Of a stretch of DNA of 64,000 bases, positions 20,112 to 29,279 are shown piece by piece. The stretch covers positions 124,001 to 188,000 of the forward strand of contig NZ_AUAX01000008.1 of NCBI RefSeq assembly GCF_000428945.1, read 5' to 3'. This stretch comes from Hamadaea tsunoensis DSM 44101 (lineage in GTDB: Bacteria > Actinomycetota > Actinomycetes > Mycobacteriales > Micromonosporaceae). The position numbers and the translations under genes are program-made. Below the pieces are notes generated by a model, which was given only the letters and a program-made list of their open reading frames with translations, had not been told where the DNA came from and did no database searches. Every line of letters starts with the position of its first letter. Position 1 is the first letter of the stretch.

Positions 20112-22040
20112 TCAGGCCTCCTTGGCCCGGTAGCGACGGGTCTCGCCGGGGGCGGCCTCGTCATCGTCTTCGTTCTGCTGATGCAGCACCCGGCCCAGAC
20201 CGCTGACGCGCGGCGAGAGGAAGGCGTTCGTACGCGCGAACATCGCCATGATCGGGTGCCGGAAGAGGAACACCACGATGAGGTCGATGAGGGTCGCGAG
20301 GCCCAGCGCGAACGCGAAGCCCTTCACCGCACCGGCGGAGAAGAGGAACAGCACGACGGCCGCCATGATCGACACCGTGTTGGCGGTGATGATCGTACGC
20401 CGGGCGCGGACCCAGGCCCGCGGAACGGCCGAACGCGGTGTCTTGCCTTCGCGGATCTCGTCCTTGAGTCGCTCGAAGTAGATGACGAACGAGTCCGCCG
20501 CGACACCGAGTGAGACGATGAAACCGGCGATGCCCGCGAGCGTCAGCGTGAAGCCCATCGTCCGGCCGAGGACCACCAGCATGCCGAAGGTCAGCAGGCC
20601 GGACAGGATCAGCGACAGGAAGATGACCGTGCCGAGCAGGCGGTAGTAGAAGAACGCGTAGACCGCCACCAGCAGCATGCCGATGCCGGCCGCCAGCAGA
20701 CCGGCCTTGAGCTGGGCCTGGCCGAGCGTCGCGGTCACGTGCACGGCCTGGTCGGCCTTGAAGGTGATCGGCAGCGCGCCGTAGTTCAGCTTGTTCGCCA
20801 GGTCGGTCGCGGTGTCCGAGGTGAAGTTGCCGGTGATGCTGGAGTTGTCGGACAGGACGTCCAGGATCTCCGGCGCGGAGATGACCTGGTTGTCCAGGAC
20901 GACGGCGACGCGGCAGTTCTGCTTGGTGCCGCCCAGGGCGGCCGTCTCGCAGGTGGCGCCGGTCTTGTTGACCGACTCCTTGGTCAGGTTGGTCCACTTG
21001 TCCTGGCCGTCGCCCTTGAACTTGAGGCTGACGGTCCACTCCGGCTGCTGCGAGTTCGGCGCCACGGCCTGGGCGCTGCCGATGTCGGTGCCCTTGACCT
21101 TCGCGACGTCCAGCATCTCCTTGGCGCCGCTGTCACACGCCACGACCTGCTGGTCGGCCTTGTTGATGGAGCCGATCGGGCGCTTGTCCAGCGCGGTGCA
21201 GCCGATCTGCGGCACGTTGAACTGCATCTTCGCCGGCAGGATGGCGACCTCGTTGGGGGTCAGCTTGGCGAAGTTCGCGAACGGGGCGGCGCCCGACGGG
21301 TCGGTCGAGAGGTCGACCGGCGCGGTCAGCGCCATCGCGGCGTTCCATGCGGCGTCGCCGACCTTGGCCTTCACCTTCGCCTGCGCGGCGGCGTCCTCGG
21401 GGTCGAGCACCGGCTCCGGGGAGGCGGAGGTGCTCGGCGCGGCCGAGGCGGACGGGGCCGGGCTCGCCGACGCGGAGGCGGCGGCGCCGCCACCCTGGCC
21501 GCCGGTGGAGGCGCTGGCCTTGGGCGAGGCGGAGGCGGCCGTGCTCGGCTTGGCCGAGGCCGAGGTGCTGGGCTTGGCGGACGTCGAGGCGCTCGGCTTC
21601 GCGGAGGTGCTGGCACTCGGCGAGGCGGTGGCCGCCGCGAGGGCGTCGGCGTAGTCCTGCGTCACGTTGAGCACCTTGCGGAAGTACATCTGCGCGGGCT
21701 GGCCGACGTCGTTCAGGTTGGTGCTGTCGTTGCCGGGGATCGAGATGACGATGTTCTTGTTGCTCTCGGTCACCACCTCGGCCTCGGCGACGCCGTAGCC
21801 GTTGACGCGATCTTCGATGATCTGGCGCGCCTGCTCCAACTCGGTCGAGCTGGGCGCCTTGCCTTGCGCCTCCAGCGTCATCTGCAGGCCGCCGACGAGG
21901 TCGAGACCGAGCCGGGGGTGCAGCCGGTTGTGCCAGCTGCCCGAGCCGCCGAGGAAGACGATCAGGTAGAGGAGGACGAAGAGGCCGGCGAGAACGGCGA
22001 GCTGCCGTCCGGGCCTCATCTGTCCTTGTGGTGGTGCCAC
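20112..22040 (-). CDS. secD: Protein-export membrane protein SecD
   Basis: A protein of 642 residues. It has an N-terminal helix (QLAVLAGLFVLLYLIVFLGG), LGLDLVGGLQMTLEAQG, a periplasmic-type domain, and a C-terminal five-helix membrane domain with AGFIVSLGVAADSFVIYFERLKDEIREGK. The outer domain carries an ~85-residue Ala/Ser/Thr/Pro/Lys low-complexity insertion (about residues 138-222) with repeated ASTSAKPS units. This insertion is longer than in most bacterial SecD. The start is GTG with AAGGAG nine bases upstream. With SecF and YajC it forms the accessory translocase complex. Confidence 0.94.
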   Translation of the reverse strand: MAPPQGQMRPGRQLAVLAGLFVLLYLIVFLGGSGSWHNRLHPRLGLDLVGGLQMTLEAQGKAPSSTELEQARQIIEDRVNGYGVAEAEVVTESNKNIVISIPGNDSTNLNDVGQPAQMYFRKVLNVTQDYADALAAATASPSASTSAKPSASTSAKPSTSASAKPSTAASASPKASASTGGQGGGAAASASASPAPSASAAPSTSASPEPVLDPEDAAAQAKVKAKVGDAAWNAAMALTAPVDLSTDPSGAAPFANFAKLTPNEVAILPAKMQFNVPQIGCTALDKRPIGSINKADQQVVACDSGAKEMLDVAKVKGTDIGSAQAVAPNSQQPEWTVSLKFKGDGQDKWTNLTKESVNKTGATCETAALGGTKQNCRVAVVLDNQVISAPEILDVLSDNSSITGNFTSDTATDLANKLNYGALPITFKADQAVHVTATLGQAQLKAGLLAAGIGMLLVAVYAFFYYRLLGTVIFLSLILSGLLTFGMLVVLGRTMGFTLTLAGIAGFIVSLGVAADSFVIYFERLKDEIREGKTPRSAVPRAWVRARRTIITANTVSIMAAVVLFLFSAGAVKGFAFALGLATLIDLIVVFLFRHPIMAMFARTNAFLSPRVSGLGRVLHQQNEDDDEAAPGETRRYRAKEA

Positions 22041-22079
22041 GGCTCGGGTCTCCTTGGATGACAGGGTCAGGTGGGTGAA

Positions 22080-22108
22080 CCCCGGCGCCAGGGGCGGCGG
22101 CGCCGGGG
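22080..22108 (-). terminator. Hairpin between yajC and secD
   Basis: CCCGGCGCC at 22081-22089 pairs with GGCGCCGGG at 22099-22107. It sits in the 86-base gap between yajC and secD with no T tract, so it is more likely an RNA-stability or partial-attenuation hairpin than a full terminator. Confidence 0.4.
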
Positions 22109-22126
22109 AGGGGTCTCAAGCGAGCG

Positions 22127-22495
22127 TCAGCGGCCCTGCTCGACGACGTGCGCGGCGGCGTCGTCGGCGTCGGTCTCCTCGGCCGTCTCGGCCTCGGGCT
22201 CGGCGGCGGGGGCCTTGACCACCCGGGCGACGGCGGCGCGCTCGAAGCGGGCCACGACACCGGGAGCGATCTCCAGCGAGATCTGGTCGCCGTCGATGGC
22301 GGCGACGGTGGCATGCATGGCGTCGATGGTGATCACTTCATCGCCGACCGACACGTTCCGCTGAAGCTCCATGGCCTCACGGCGGCGCTTGCTCTGCGGC
22401 CGGATGATCATGAAGTACATCAGGGCGGCCATCAGGCCGAGAAAGAGCAGCGTGGGCAGCGCGCTGCCGCCCGAGGAACCTGCCGCGAGGTGCAC
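22127..22495 (-). CDS. yajC: Preprotein translocase subunit YajC
   Basis: A protein of 122 residues. One N-terminal membrane helix (ALPTLLFLGLMAALMYFMII) is followed by RPQSKRRREAMELQRN and VGDEVITIDAMHATVAAID, the standard YajC layout. An acidic Ala/Glu-rich tail ends the protein. YajC associates with SecDF in the translocase. The GTG start (complement of 22493-22495) is preceded by GGAAGG. It is first of the yajC-secD-secF cluster, 125 bases after ruvB. That gap holds a GGCGCCAAACGCC-type hairpin but no gene. Confidence 0.93.
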   Translation of the reverse strand: MHLAAGSSGGSALPTLLFLGLMAALMYFMIIRPQSKRRREAMELQRNVSVGDEVITIDAMHATVAAIDGDQISLEIAPGVVARFERAAVARVVKAPAAEPEAETAEETDADDAAAHVVEQGR

Positions 22496-22620
22496 GGTGT
22501 CGACCTTCCGTTAGCCAGCGGCGATACGTCGGCACTGGCGAAAATGTGTCCGTCCGGACCGCGGCGAGTCTAGTCGGTATGGCGCCAAACGCCACACCCC
22601 CCGTGGCGATCACATTACGA

Positions 22621-23742
22621 TCACGGCACGTTGTCGGCTTCGCCCTCGGTACTGAACAGGTCCGGCAATGCTCCGGAGCCGCCGGAAAACATACCATTTA
22701 CAGCTGAATGACCAACAGCCTGTGAACCTGCTGTCAATGGCGGCACGGCCGGCGCCGGCAGGCCCAGATGACGCCAGGCCGCGAGGGTCGCCACCCGCCC
22801 CCGGGGCGTACGCGCGAGCAGGCCGGCCCGGACCAGGAAGGGCTCGCAGACCTCGGCGACCGTCTCCGGCTGCTCGCCCACCGCCACGGCCAGCGTGGAC
22901 AGGCCGACCGGTCCCCCGCCGAACGTCTCGACCAGGGCCGCCAGGACCGCCTTGTCCAGCCGGTCGAGCCCGAGATCGTCGACGTCGTAGACGCGCAGGG
23001 CCGCCTTCGCCGCCGCCAGGGTGACCACGCCGTCGGCCCGGAGCTCGGCGTAGTCGCGTACGCGCCGCAGCAGCCGGTTGGCGATCCGGGGTGTGCCCCG
23101 CGACCGCCCGGCGATCTCCACGATCCCGTCCAGCTCGGCCGGCACTCCGAGGATCTTCGACGACCGGTGCAGCAGGGTCGCCAGCTCGTCGCCCGAATAG
23201 AACTCCAGGTGCCCGACGAAGCCGAACCGGTCGCGCATCGGCCCGGTCAGCAGGCCGGCCCGGGTGGTCGCACCGACCAGCGTGAACGGCTCCACGTCCA
23301 GCGGGATCGCGGTCGCGCCGGGCCCCTTGCCGACGATGACGTCGACCCGGAAGTCCTCCATCGCGGAGTAGAGCAGTTCCTCGGCCGGCTTGGCGATCCG
23401 GTGGATCTCGTCGATGAACAGCACGTCGCCGGCGGCCAGGCTGGTCAGGATGGCCGCCAGGTCGCCCGAGCGCTCGATCGCCGGGCCGCTGGTCATCCGC
23501 AGGTTCCCGCCCAGCTCGGCCGCGACGATCATGGCCAGCGTGGTCTTGCCCAGCCCCGGCGAGCCGGAGAAGAGGATGTGGTCCGGCGGCGAACCCCGGC
23601 GCAGAGCGCTGTGCAGGAGGACTTCGAGCTGCTCGCGTACGCGTTCCTGGGCGACGAACTCGGCCAGCCGTTTCGGCCGGACGGTCGCCTCGGCGTCGCG
23701 TTCCTCCGGCGACGCGAGCGCGCTGACGAGCGACTCGCTCAT
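22621..23742 (-). CDS. ruvB: Holliday junction branch-migration ATPase RuvB
   Basis: A protein of 373 residues. It has an AAA+ Walker [10 protein letters not shown], Walker [10 protein letters not shown], sensor [11 protein letters not shown], an arginine-finger region [19 protein letters not shown], and the C-terminal winged-helix DNA-binding domain. The last ~40 residues (Ala/Pro/Ser-rich, ending GEADNVP) extend beyond the usual end. It drives Holliday junction branch migration with RuvA. The start at 23742 ([15 protein letters not shown]) is set by its ATGA overlap with the ruvA stop. The longer frame is a ruvA shadow. Confidence 0.96.
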   Translation of the reverse strand: MSESLVSALASPEERDAEATVRPKRLAEFVAQERVREQLEVLLHSALRRGSPPDHILFSGSPGLGKTTLAMIVAAELGGNLRMTSGPAIERSGDLAAILTSLAAGDVLFIDEIHRIAKPAEELLYSAMEDFRVDVIVGKGPGATAIPLDVEPFTLVGATTRAGLLTGPMRDRFGFVGHLEFYSGDELATLLHRSSKILGVPAELDGIVEIAGRSRGTPRIANRLLRRVRDYAELRADGVVTLAAAKAALRVYDVDDLGLDRLDKAVLAALVETFGGGPVGLSTLAVAVGEQPETVAEVCEPFLVRAGLLARTPRGRVATLAAWRHLGLPAPAVPPLTAGSQAVGHSAVNGMFSGGSGALPDLFSTEGEADNVP

Positions 23743-24341
23743 CGGGCCCGTCCGAGCAGCTTGATCGCCTGCCGGAGGAGCACGGGCACGGCCGGGGTCG
23801 GGCCGTCCTCCAGCGACGAGGCGACCGAGGTGATCGCGTGGTCGGCCTGGCTCGCCGTCCAGCCGAGCCCGACGAGCCCCTGGCGGACCTGGTCCTGCCA
23901 GGCGAGCTGGCGAGGTACGCCGGCCGCCGCACCGGGGGTCACCGGGCCGACCTTGTCGCGCAGTTCGAGGATGATCCGCTCGGCGCCCTTCTTGCCGATC
24001 CCGGGCACCTTCGTCAGTACGCCGAGCTCGCCCGAGGCGATCGCGTTGCGTACGACGTCGGGGTTGTGCACGGAGAGGACAGCCTGCGCGACCCGCGGGC
24101 CGACACCACTGACGGTCTGGAGAAGGTCGAAGAGCTCGCGCTCGTCGTCGTCGGCGAAACCGTAGAGGGTGAGGGCGTCCTCGCGGACGATGAGGCTGGT
24201 GGACAGCCGGGCGGCCTGGCCGACGCGCAGCCCGGCGAGGGTCGTGGGCGTGCAGAACACGGCGAGTCCGACCCCGCCGACCTCGATCACCGTGCGGTCG
24301 GCGCCGACCGACGCGACCTGACCCGCCACGCTCGCGATCAT
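23739..24341 (-). CDS. ruvA: Holliday junction DNA-binding protein RuvA
   Basis: A protein of 200 residues. It has the N-terminal OB domain ([20 protein letters not shown]) and two helix-hairpin-helix motifs ([18 protein letters not shown] and [19 protein letters not shown]). The small C-terminal domain that contacts RuvB is [17 protein letters not shown]. RuvA holds the four-way junction and recruits RuvB. It overlaps ruvC upstream and ruvB downstream by four bases each, giving a tightly coupled ruvCAB operon. Confidence 0.96.
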   Translation of the reverse strand: MIASVAGQVASVGADRTVIEVGGVGLAVFCTPTTLAGLRVGQAARLSTSLIVREDALTLYGFADDDERELFDLLQTVSGVGPRVAQAVLSVHNPDVVRNAIASGELGVLTKVPGIGKKGAERIILELRDKVGPVTPGAAAGVPRQLAWQDQVRQGLVGLGWTASQADHAITSVASSLEDGPTPAVPVLLRQAIKLLGRAR

Positions 24342-24859
24342 CGGGCACCTCTCTGCAGTCGGACGGCCGCGGCCACCTTATCCTTCGTGCCGCCGCGCCA
24401 GACGTGGCAGATGGCCAGCGCCAGCGCGTCGGCGGCGTCGGCCGGCCGGGGCGGCGCGGCGAGCTTCAGCAGGCGGGTCACCATCATGGTCACCTGCGCC
24501 TTGTCGGCGGTGCCCGAGCCGGTCACGGCCGCTTTGACCTCGCTCGGCGTGTAGAGGCTCACGGGCAGGCCCGCGCGGGCGGCGGCCAGGATCGCCACCG
24601 CGCCCGCCTGGGCGGTGCCCATGACGGTACGCACATTGTGCTGGCTGAAGACCCGCTCGACGGCCACGCCCTGCGGCTGGTACTCGGCGATCAGCTGGGT
24701 CAGCCGGTTGTCGAGGTTCAGCAGGCGCAGCGAAAGTTCCAGATCGGGCTCGCTCTGCACGACCTCGTAGTGGATCGGTGTGCAGGTCCGGCCGGGTACG
24801 CCTTCGACGACGCCGACGCCGCACCGCGTCAGCCCCGGGTCGACGCCGAGCACCCGCAC
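24338..24859 (-). CDS. ruvC: Crossover junction endonuclease RuvC
   Basis: A protein of 173 residues with the four acidic catalytic positions visible: Asp in [12 protein letters not shown] (residue 7), Glu in [12 protein letters not shown], and two Asp in [14 protein letters not shown] near the C-terminus. It cuts Holliday junctions symmetrically. The GTG start at 24859 is chosen because GGAGG lies five bases upstream and VRVLGVDPG matches family N-termini. It is the first gene of ruvCAB. The 160-base gap to the divergent SDR gene should hold both promoters. Confidence 0.95.
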   Translation of the reverse strand: MRVLGVDPGLTRCGVGVVEGVPGRTCTPIHYEVVQSEPDLELSLRLLNLDNRLTQLIAEYQPQGVAVERVFSQHNVRTVMGTAQAGAVAILAAARAGLPVSLYTPSEVKAAVTGSGTADKAQVTMMVTRLLKLAAPPRPADAADALALAICHVWRGGTKDKVAAAVRLQRGAR

Positions 24860-25019
24860 GTTTTCCTCCCCCTGCCGTACGCCTGTACGACACCTTAGCG
24901 GTCCCGGACACCGCGCCCGCCGCGACACCCGGTACGCCGATGTTCCACACCGATACCCCCTGAGGTGTGTCGGGCGGACACATGTGCCGATCCGGGGACG
25001 CGCTCGTAGGTTCACCGCC

Positions 25020-25781
25020 ATGACCTCGATCGTCCAGCTCGACCTCTCCGGCCGGACCGCCCTCGTCACGGGCGCCGGCAGCGGCATCGGCCGAGCCTGC
25101 GCCACCCGCCTCGCCGCGGCCGGCGCGCACGTCCTGGTGCTGGACCGCGACGGCGACGCGGCCCGCGCGACGGCCGGGGCGATCGGCGGCACCGCGCTGG
25201 AGGTCGACCTGAGCGAGGCCGACGCCGTCGAGGCCGTTCCCGCGGCGGTCGACGTCGTGGTGAACAACGCCGGGCTGCAGTACGTGTCGCCGATCGAGGA
25301 CTTCCCCGCCGACCGGTACGCGTACATCCAGCGGGTCATGGTGACGGCGCCGTTCCTGATGATCCGCCGGGCCCTCCCCCACATGTACGCCGCCGGCTGG
25401 GGCCGGATCGTCAACATCTCCTCGGTGCACGGGCTGCGGGCGTCGCCGTTCAAGGCCGCCTATGTCACCGCCAAACATGGTCTGGAGGGCCTGAGCAAGG
25501 TGACGGCGCTCGAAGGCGCCCCGCACGGCGTGACGGCCAACTGCGTGTGCCCGGCCTATGTGCGTACGCCCCTGGTCGAGGCACAGATCGCGGACCAGGC
25601 CCGGGCGCACGGCATCCCGGCGGACGAGGTGGTCGAGAAGATCATGCTGGAGCGGGCGGCCATCAAGCGGCTGATCGAACCGGAGGAAGTCGCCGAACTC
25701 GTCGCATACCTCTGCACGCCGGCCGCCTCCTTCATCACCGGAACCTCGATCGCGATGGACGGCGGATGGACGGCGCACTGA
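25020..25781 (+). CDS. Short-chain dehydrogenase, 3-hydroxybutyrate dehydrogenase type
   Basis: A classical SDR of 253 residues. It has an NAD-binding [10 protein letters not shown] motif (about residues 17-26), [14 protein letters not shown], the catalytic Ser in [12 protein letters not shown] and a YVTAKHG motif supplying Tyr and Lys. The downstream loop [18 protein letters not shown] closely fits D-beta-hydroxybutyrate dehydrogenases, which oxidise 3-hydroxybutyrate to acetoacetate with NAD. The exact substrate remains an inference. The gene is followed 11 bases later by the GAF/PucR-type regulator, so the two form an operon. Confidence 0.85.
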   Translation: MTSIVQLDLSGRTALVTGAGSGIGRACATRLAAAGAHVLVLDRDGDAARATAGAIGGTALEVDLSEADAVEAVPAAVDVVVNNAGLQYVSPIEDFPADRYAYIQRVMVTAPFLMIRRALPHMYAAGWGRIVNISSVHGLRASPFKAAYVTAKHGLEGLSKVTALEGAPHGVTANCVCPAYVRTPLVEAQIADQARAHGIPADEVVEKIMLERAAIKRLIEPEEVAELVAYLCTPAASFITGTSIAMDGGWTAH

Positions 25782-25792
25782 GAATTGCCCGC

Positions 25793-27694
25793 ATGACGCC
25801 GCTGGTGCACCTCCTGGAACTGCTCGAACGCGAGGCGAGCCCGGTCGAGTTCGAGGCCCCGCTCCTGCGGGCCCGCGCCGACGGTACCGCCACCGCCGAG
25901 CTGGAGGCGGCCAAGAACAGCGCGCTGCGCGTACGGGCGCTGCTGGAGCGGCGGCGACGGCGCGAACTCGAATTGTCCGGGCTCTACGACACCGCCAGCG
26001 ACCTCGCCGGCCTGCGGGATCTCGACAGCGTCCTGACCGCGATCGTCCACCGGTCGCGCATCCTGCTGGGCACCGACACCGCGTACCTCACGCTCAACGA
26101 CCCCGAGCAGGGCGACACCTACATGCGGGTCACCGACGGCTCCATCTCCGCGCGCTTCCAGCAGCTGCGCCTGCCGCTCGGCGGCGGCCTCGGCGGGCTC
26201 GTCGCGCAGACCGGCACGCCCTACGCCACCGCCGACTACGCCGCCGACGCGCGCTTCCGGCATCTCGGCGACGTCGACGAAGGTGTACGCGAAGAGGGGC
26301 TGGTCGCGATCCTCGGCGTACCGCTGCGGCTGGGCGCCCGGGTGATCGGCGTGCTCTTCGCGGCCAACCGGACGGCCCGGCCGTTCGCCCGCGAGGAGAT
26401 GGCCCTGCTGGGCTCGCTGGCGGCGCATGCCGCGGTGGCCATCGACACCGCCCGGCTGCTCGCCGAGACGCAGGCCGCCCTGGCCGAGCTGTCGGCCGCC
26501 AACGAGGTGATCCGGGCCCACACCGAGTCGGTCGAGCGGGCCGCCGAGGCGCACGACCGCATGACCTCCCTGGTCCTGCGCGGCGGCGGCGTCGAGGACG
26601 TGGCCGCGGCGGTCACCGCCACGCTCGGCGGCACCCTGCTCGTCCTGGACACCGACGGGCGTACGCTCGCCGGCGACCTGCCCGCCCCGGAACCGAGGGC
26701 CCTGGCCGAGGCGGTGTCCGCGTCGCGCGCCGAGGGCCACGCCGTACGCCGATCCGACCTCTGGTACGCCGCGGTCGTGGCCGGCACCGAGAACCTGGGC
26801 GCGCTGGTGTTCCGCCCCGGCAGCCCGCTGGCCGACGCCGACCAGCACATCTTGGAGCGGGCCGCGCTGGTGACCGCGCTCGTCCTGCTCTTCAAGCGCA
26901 ACGTGGCCGAGGCCGAGGGCCGCGTACGCGGAGAGCTCCTCGACGACCTGATCGCCCGCCCGGTACGCGACGCCGAAGCCCTCCGCTCGCGCGCCCGCCG
27001 GATCGGCGTGGATCTCGACGCCGACCACGTCCTCGTGGCGGTCGGCGACGACTCCTTCGCCGGAGCGACCGTCTCCCCCGGCGCGGCCCGGCAACGGGCG
27101 GCCTCATGGGCGGCGACCTACGCGGCCACGCGCTCCGGACTGGCGGCGGCCCGCGACGGCCGCCTCGTCCTCATGCTCCCCGGGTCGGACGCGGGCGGTG
27201 CGGCCCGCGCGATCGCCAAGGACCTCGGCCGCATCCTCGGTACGCCCGTCACCGCCGGCGCCTGCGGTCCGGCGCGCGGGCCCGGTGCGCTGGCTCAGGC
27301 GTACAAGGAGGCGGAACGCTGCGTGACCGCGTTGCTGGCACTGGGCCGGGCGGGCGAGGGATCGTCCACATCGGAGCTTGGTTTCGTGGGCCTGCTGCTG
27401 GGAGCGGTGACCGACGGCGGTGACCATGGGGTGGCGAAGTTCCTGCAGCACGCCATCGGACCGGTCGTGGACTACGACACCCGCCGCGGTACGGCGCTGG
27501 TCAAGACCCTGGAATGCTACTTCGGCGCGGGCGGCAGCCTCGCCCGCGCGGCGGAGCAGCTGCACGTCCACGTCAACACGGTCACCCAGCGCCTGGACCG
27601 CGTCGCCCAACTCCTCGGCACCGACTGGCAGCGGCCCGAACGCGCCCTGGAAGTGCAGCTGGCCCTCCGCCTCCACCGCCTCCGCACCACGTAA
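25793..27694 (+). CDS. GAF-domain PucR/CdaR-type transcriptional regulator
   Basis: A protein of 633 residues. An N-terminal coiled region is followed by a GAF sensor domain at about residues 65-220 (SRILLGTDTAYLTLND, LGGGLGGLVAQTG, VAILGVPLRLGARVIGVLF). A second ligand-binding-like region follows, and a C-terminal PucR-type helix-turn-helix ends the protein (SLARAAEQLHVHVNTVTQRL). Homologues often activate neighbouring catabolic genes in response to a metabolite, so it probably controls the SDR gene upstream, with which it is co-transcribed. Next downstream is a gene-free 1.6-kb region. Confidence 0.83.
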   Translation: MTPLVHLLELLEREASPVEFEAPLLRARADGTATAELEAAKNSALRVRALLERRRRRELELSGLYDTASDLAGLRDLDSVLTAIVHRSRILLGTDTAYLTLNDPEQGDTYMRVTDGSISARFQQLRLPLGGGLGGLVAQTGTPYATADYAADARFRHLGDVDEGVREEGLVAILGVPLRLGARVIGVLFAANRTARPFAREEMALLGSLAAHAAVAIDTARLLAETQAALAELSAANEVIRAHTESVERAAEAHDRMTSLVLRGGGVEDVAAAVTATLGGTLLVLDTDGRTLAGDLPAPEPRALAEAVSASRAEGHAVRRSDLWYAAVVAGTENLGALVFRPGSPLADADQHILERAALVTALVLLFKRNVAEAEGRVRGELLDDLIARPVRDAEALRSRARRIGVDLDADHVLVAVGDDSFAGATVSPGAARQRAASWAATYAATRSGLAAARDGRLVLMLPGSDAGGAARAIAKDLGRILGTPVTAGACGPARGPGALAQAYKEAERCVTALLALGRAGEGSSTSELGFVGLLLGAVTDGGDHGVAKFLQHAIGPVVDYDTRRGTALVKTLECYFGAGGSLARAAEQLHVHVNTVTQRLDRVAQLLGTDWQRPERALEVQLALRLHRLRTT

Positions 27695-28330
27695 CTCCCC
27701 CGGCGCTCCTGTCACCGCATCTCTTGCATGATCGAGGTGGCTTGCATGATCGAGGGTCTCAGCGATGTGGCCGCCGGTGCTCGCCTGGTCGTTGGCCGGG
27801 TCCTGATGCGGGGGGAGCGATCCATCGCGTCGGATCCTCGCAGGTGGCCTGGACCGGGCCTGGGCTTTGTCGCGGCTGTCCGGTATGGAGGCTGTCCGAT
27901 GCGTCCGGGGTGTGGCTCTCTCATGGGTCGGGGTGTCGCTGGGCCTCGATCCAGTACCCGGATGCTGTAGTAGTGGATCTCTGTGGCGTGATCAGGTTCC
28001 CTGGAGCTGCGGATTCTGCCTGTTTTCTGCAGGATTTGGGAACTTGATCATGCCTTCACGTCTGCTCGATCATGCCTGCACGTCTGATGGGGCGATCACT
28101 GTCCTGAGTGATCATTTACCGCTATTACGGCGGGACGCGGCAGATAGCCTTGATCAAGTACCGTCTATTCGGCAAAGGAGGGCCCGCCCGCCGTAATGAC
28201 GGTATTTGATCAAGGAAATCGGCGTCGCGATGCCGTTATAGCGGTACTTGATCAAGGTGATCGTGTCGCGGGTGGGGACGAAGTTGTCGGCCCCGACGGA
28301 TCACCCACACAGGCAACCGGAGAGCCGAAC
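27695..28330. other. Gene-free stretch before element B
   Basis: No open frame here looks like a protein. The stretch holds several short repeats. TTGCATGATCGAGG occurs twice in direct orientation near 27725-27756. A GATCATGCC...CACGTCTG unit occurs twice near 28046-28086. A variant of the CTTTGTCGCGACTGTCCG motif lies at 27865-27883. GATCAGGTTCCC near 27989 is an imperfect inverted match of GGGAACTTGATC near 28037. The four-unit array at 28109-28257 is listed separately. The composition is richer in A/T than the flanking genes. Confidence 0.6.
28109..28257. repeat. Array of four 23-26 bp units phased at about 42 bp
   Basis: The units are at 28109-28131 (inverted), 28148-28173 (inverted), 28190-28215 (direct) and 28232-28257 (direct). 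Each joins a CCG-N6-CGG palindrome (for example CCGTTATAGCGG) to a CTTGATCAAG or similar palindrome. The first unit is the most degenerate at its GATCA end. Unit starts are 39, 42 and 42 bases apart, about four helical turns, and the two inverted units face the two direct ones. Such phasing suggests binding sites for one protein on the same DNA face. No function is known. Confidence 0.75.
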
Positions 28331-29201
28331 ATTCGCGCAAGATCGTTGCGGCTGGGGGCGGACATTCGCGCAAGATCGTCACCGCCGGGGGATCGAGACC
28401 CCACCCCCGGCCGCCAGCCTCACCCCCGGCCGCCGGCCTCACCCCCGGCCGCCGGCCTCGGCCCCGGCCGCCAGCCTCACCCCCCGGCCGCCAGCCTCGG
28501 CCCGGGCTGCCGGCCTCACCCCCGGTCGGCGGCCGCGCGTCTGTCGCTGTCGCCGTGTTCGGCGTCTCGCACTCTTTGCGACTTTGTCGCGACTGTCCGA
28601 TATGGACATTCGGCGGCGCCGAATCTGGCCGCGGTGATCGTTTGCGGGTGCGATGTAATTTTCGGGCACGTTCCCTCGATCCAGTGCGGCCGAGATGTAG
28701 CTATGGGCCGGTTTCCCCCATCTGAACCGTTTGGATCATGGGCGAGGGGTGCGGTTGGACATCTGGACCGCTGTGGATCACGCCTGAGCCGTCCACCCCC
28801 GGGTCGGGGTCCGTGGTGCGGGAACGATCTTCCGCCCAGTGGACAGCCGTCGTCGACCTGCTGATCGTTTACGGCTGGGGTGTAGATCCGGCCCGATCTG
28901 CATGATCGATGACGCCTCAGGCGTAGCCGGAGACGGTCAGCGCACTCCGGAACCGTAAACGATCATGCGCGGGGTGGCCGTATTTACACCGCAGCCGTCA
29001 ACGATCACCCCGTTCGACGGCCCGCCGCCGCACATACCGGACAGTCGCGACAAAGGCCGGGGTGAAGGGGTAGACGGTGACCGGACGACGGTGAAGGATG
29101 CGTCGCCCCACTCAGGTGGCAGTGGAGTCCCCGGAGCGAAGCGATAGGGGCGGAACGGTCTCCCGCGGGAGGAGCGGAGGTGAGATCGACGAACCCGGGA
29201 C
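28331..29201. repeat. Long intergenic repeat element, copy B (about 870 bp)
   Basis: Same orientation as copy A. It shares the CATTCGCGCAAGATCGT start, the TTTGTCGCGACTGTCCGA motif at 28583-28600, the GATCGTTTACGGCTGG block near 28862 with its inverted partner CCGTAAACGATC near 28953, and the same right boundary GAACCCGGGAC ending at 29201. It lacks module 2 entirely: sequence passes from the CGACTGTCCGATA block directly to GGCGGCGCCGAATC. It also lacks the left arm of module 1. Its internal minisatellite is expanded to about seven units. Frames within it look non-coding. Confidence 0.82.
28397..28530. repeat. GC-rich minisatellite inside element B
   Basis: About seven imperfect copies of a ~19-bp unit of the form CACCCCCGGCCGCCGGCCT. 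The equivalent place in copy A (483-525) holds about two units, and in copy C (about 53790-53890, opposite strand) about five. The differing number indicates slippage within an otherwise conserved element. Confidence 0.75.
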
Positions 29202-29209
29202 CAGAATTT

Positions 29210-29227
29210 GATCTTAAATTTAAGATC
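29210..29227. repeat. Perfect 18-bp AT-rich palindrome after element B
   Basis: GATCTTAAATTTAAGATC is its own complement. It lies nine bases beyond the element boundary and about 25-50 bases upstream of the lipoprotein gene, where it could be an operator or part of a promoter. An AAAGATC/GATCTTT repeat occupies the same place beside element A. Confidence 0.6.
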
Positions 29228-29279
29228 ATGGGCACGCTCCCAAGCAACCTAAGTGGAGGCCCGGCGCGTTCTTGTGCGC

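Noticed and set aside
15727-20133. A 1468-codon open frame on the plus strand
   Set aside because: It is antisense to rel, apt and secF. The translation is Arg/Val/Asp/Leu-rich without domains, as expected from high-GC third positions.
28196-28864. A 222-codon frame within the 27.7-29.2 kb gap
   Set aside because: It crosses the four-unit array and element B, is Pro/Arg/Gly-rich, and is not conserved in copies A and C.
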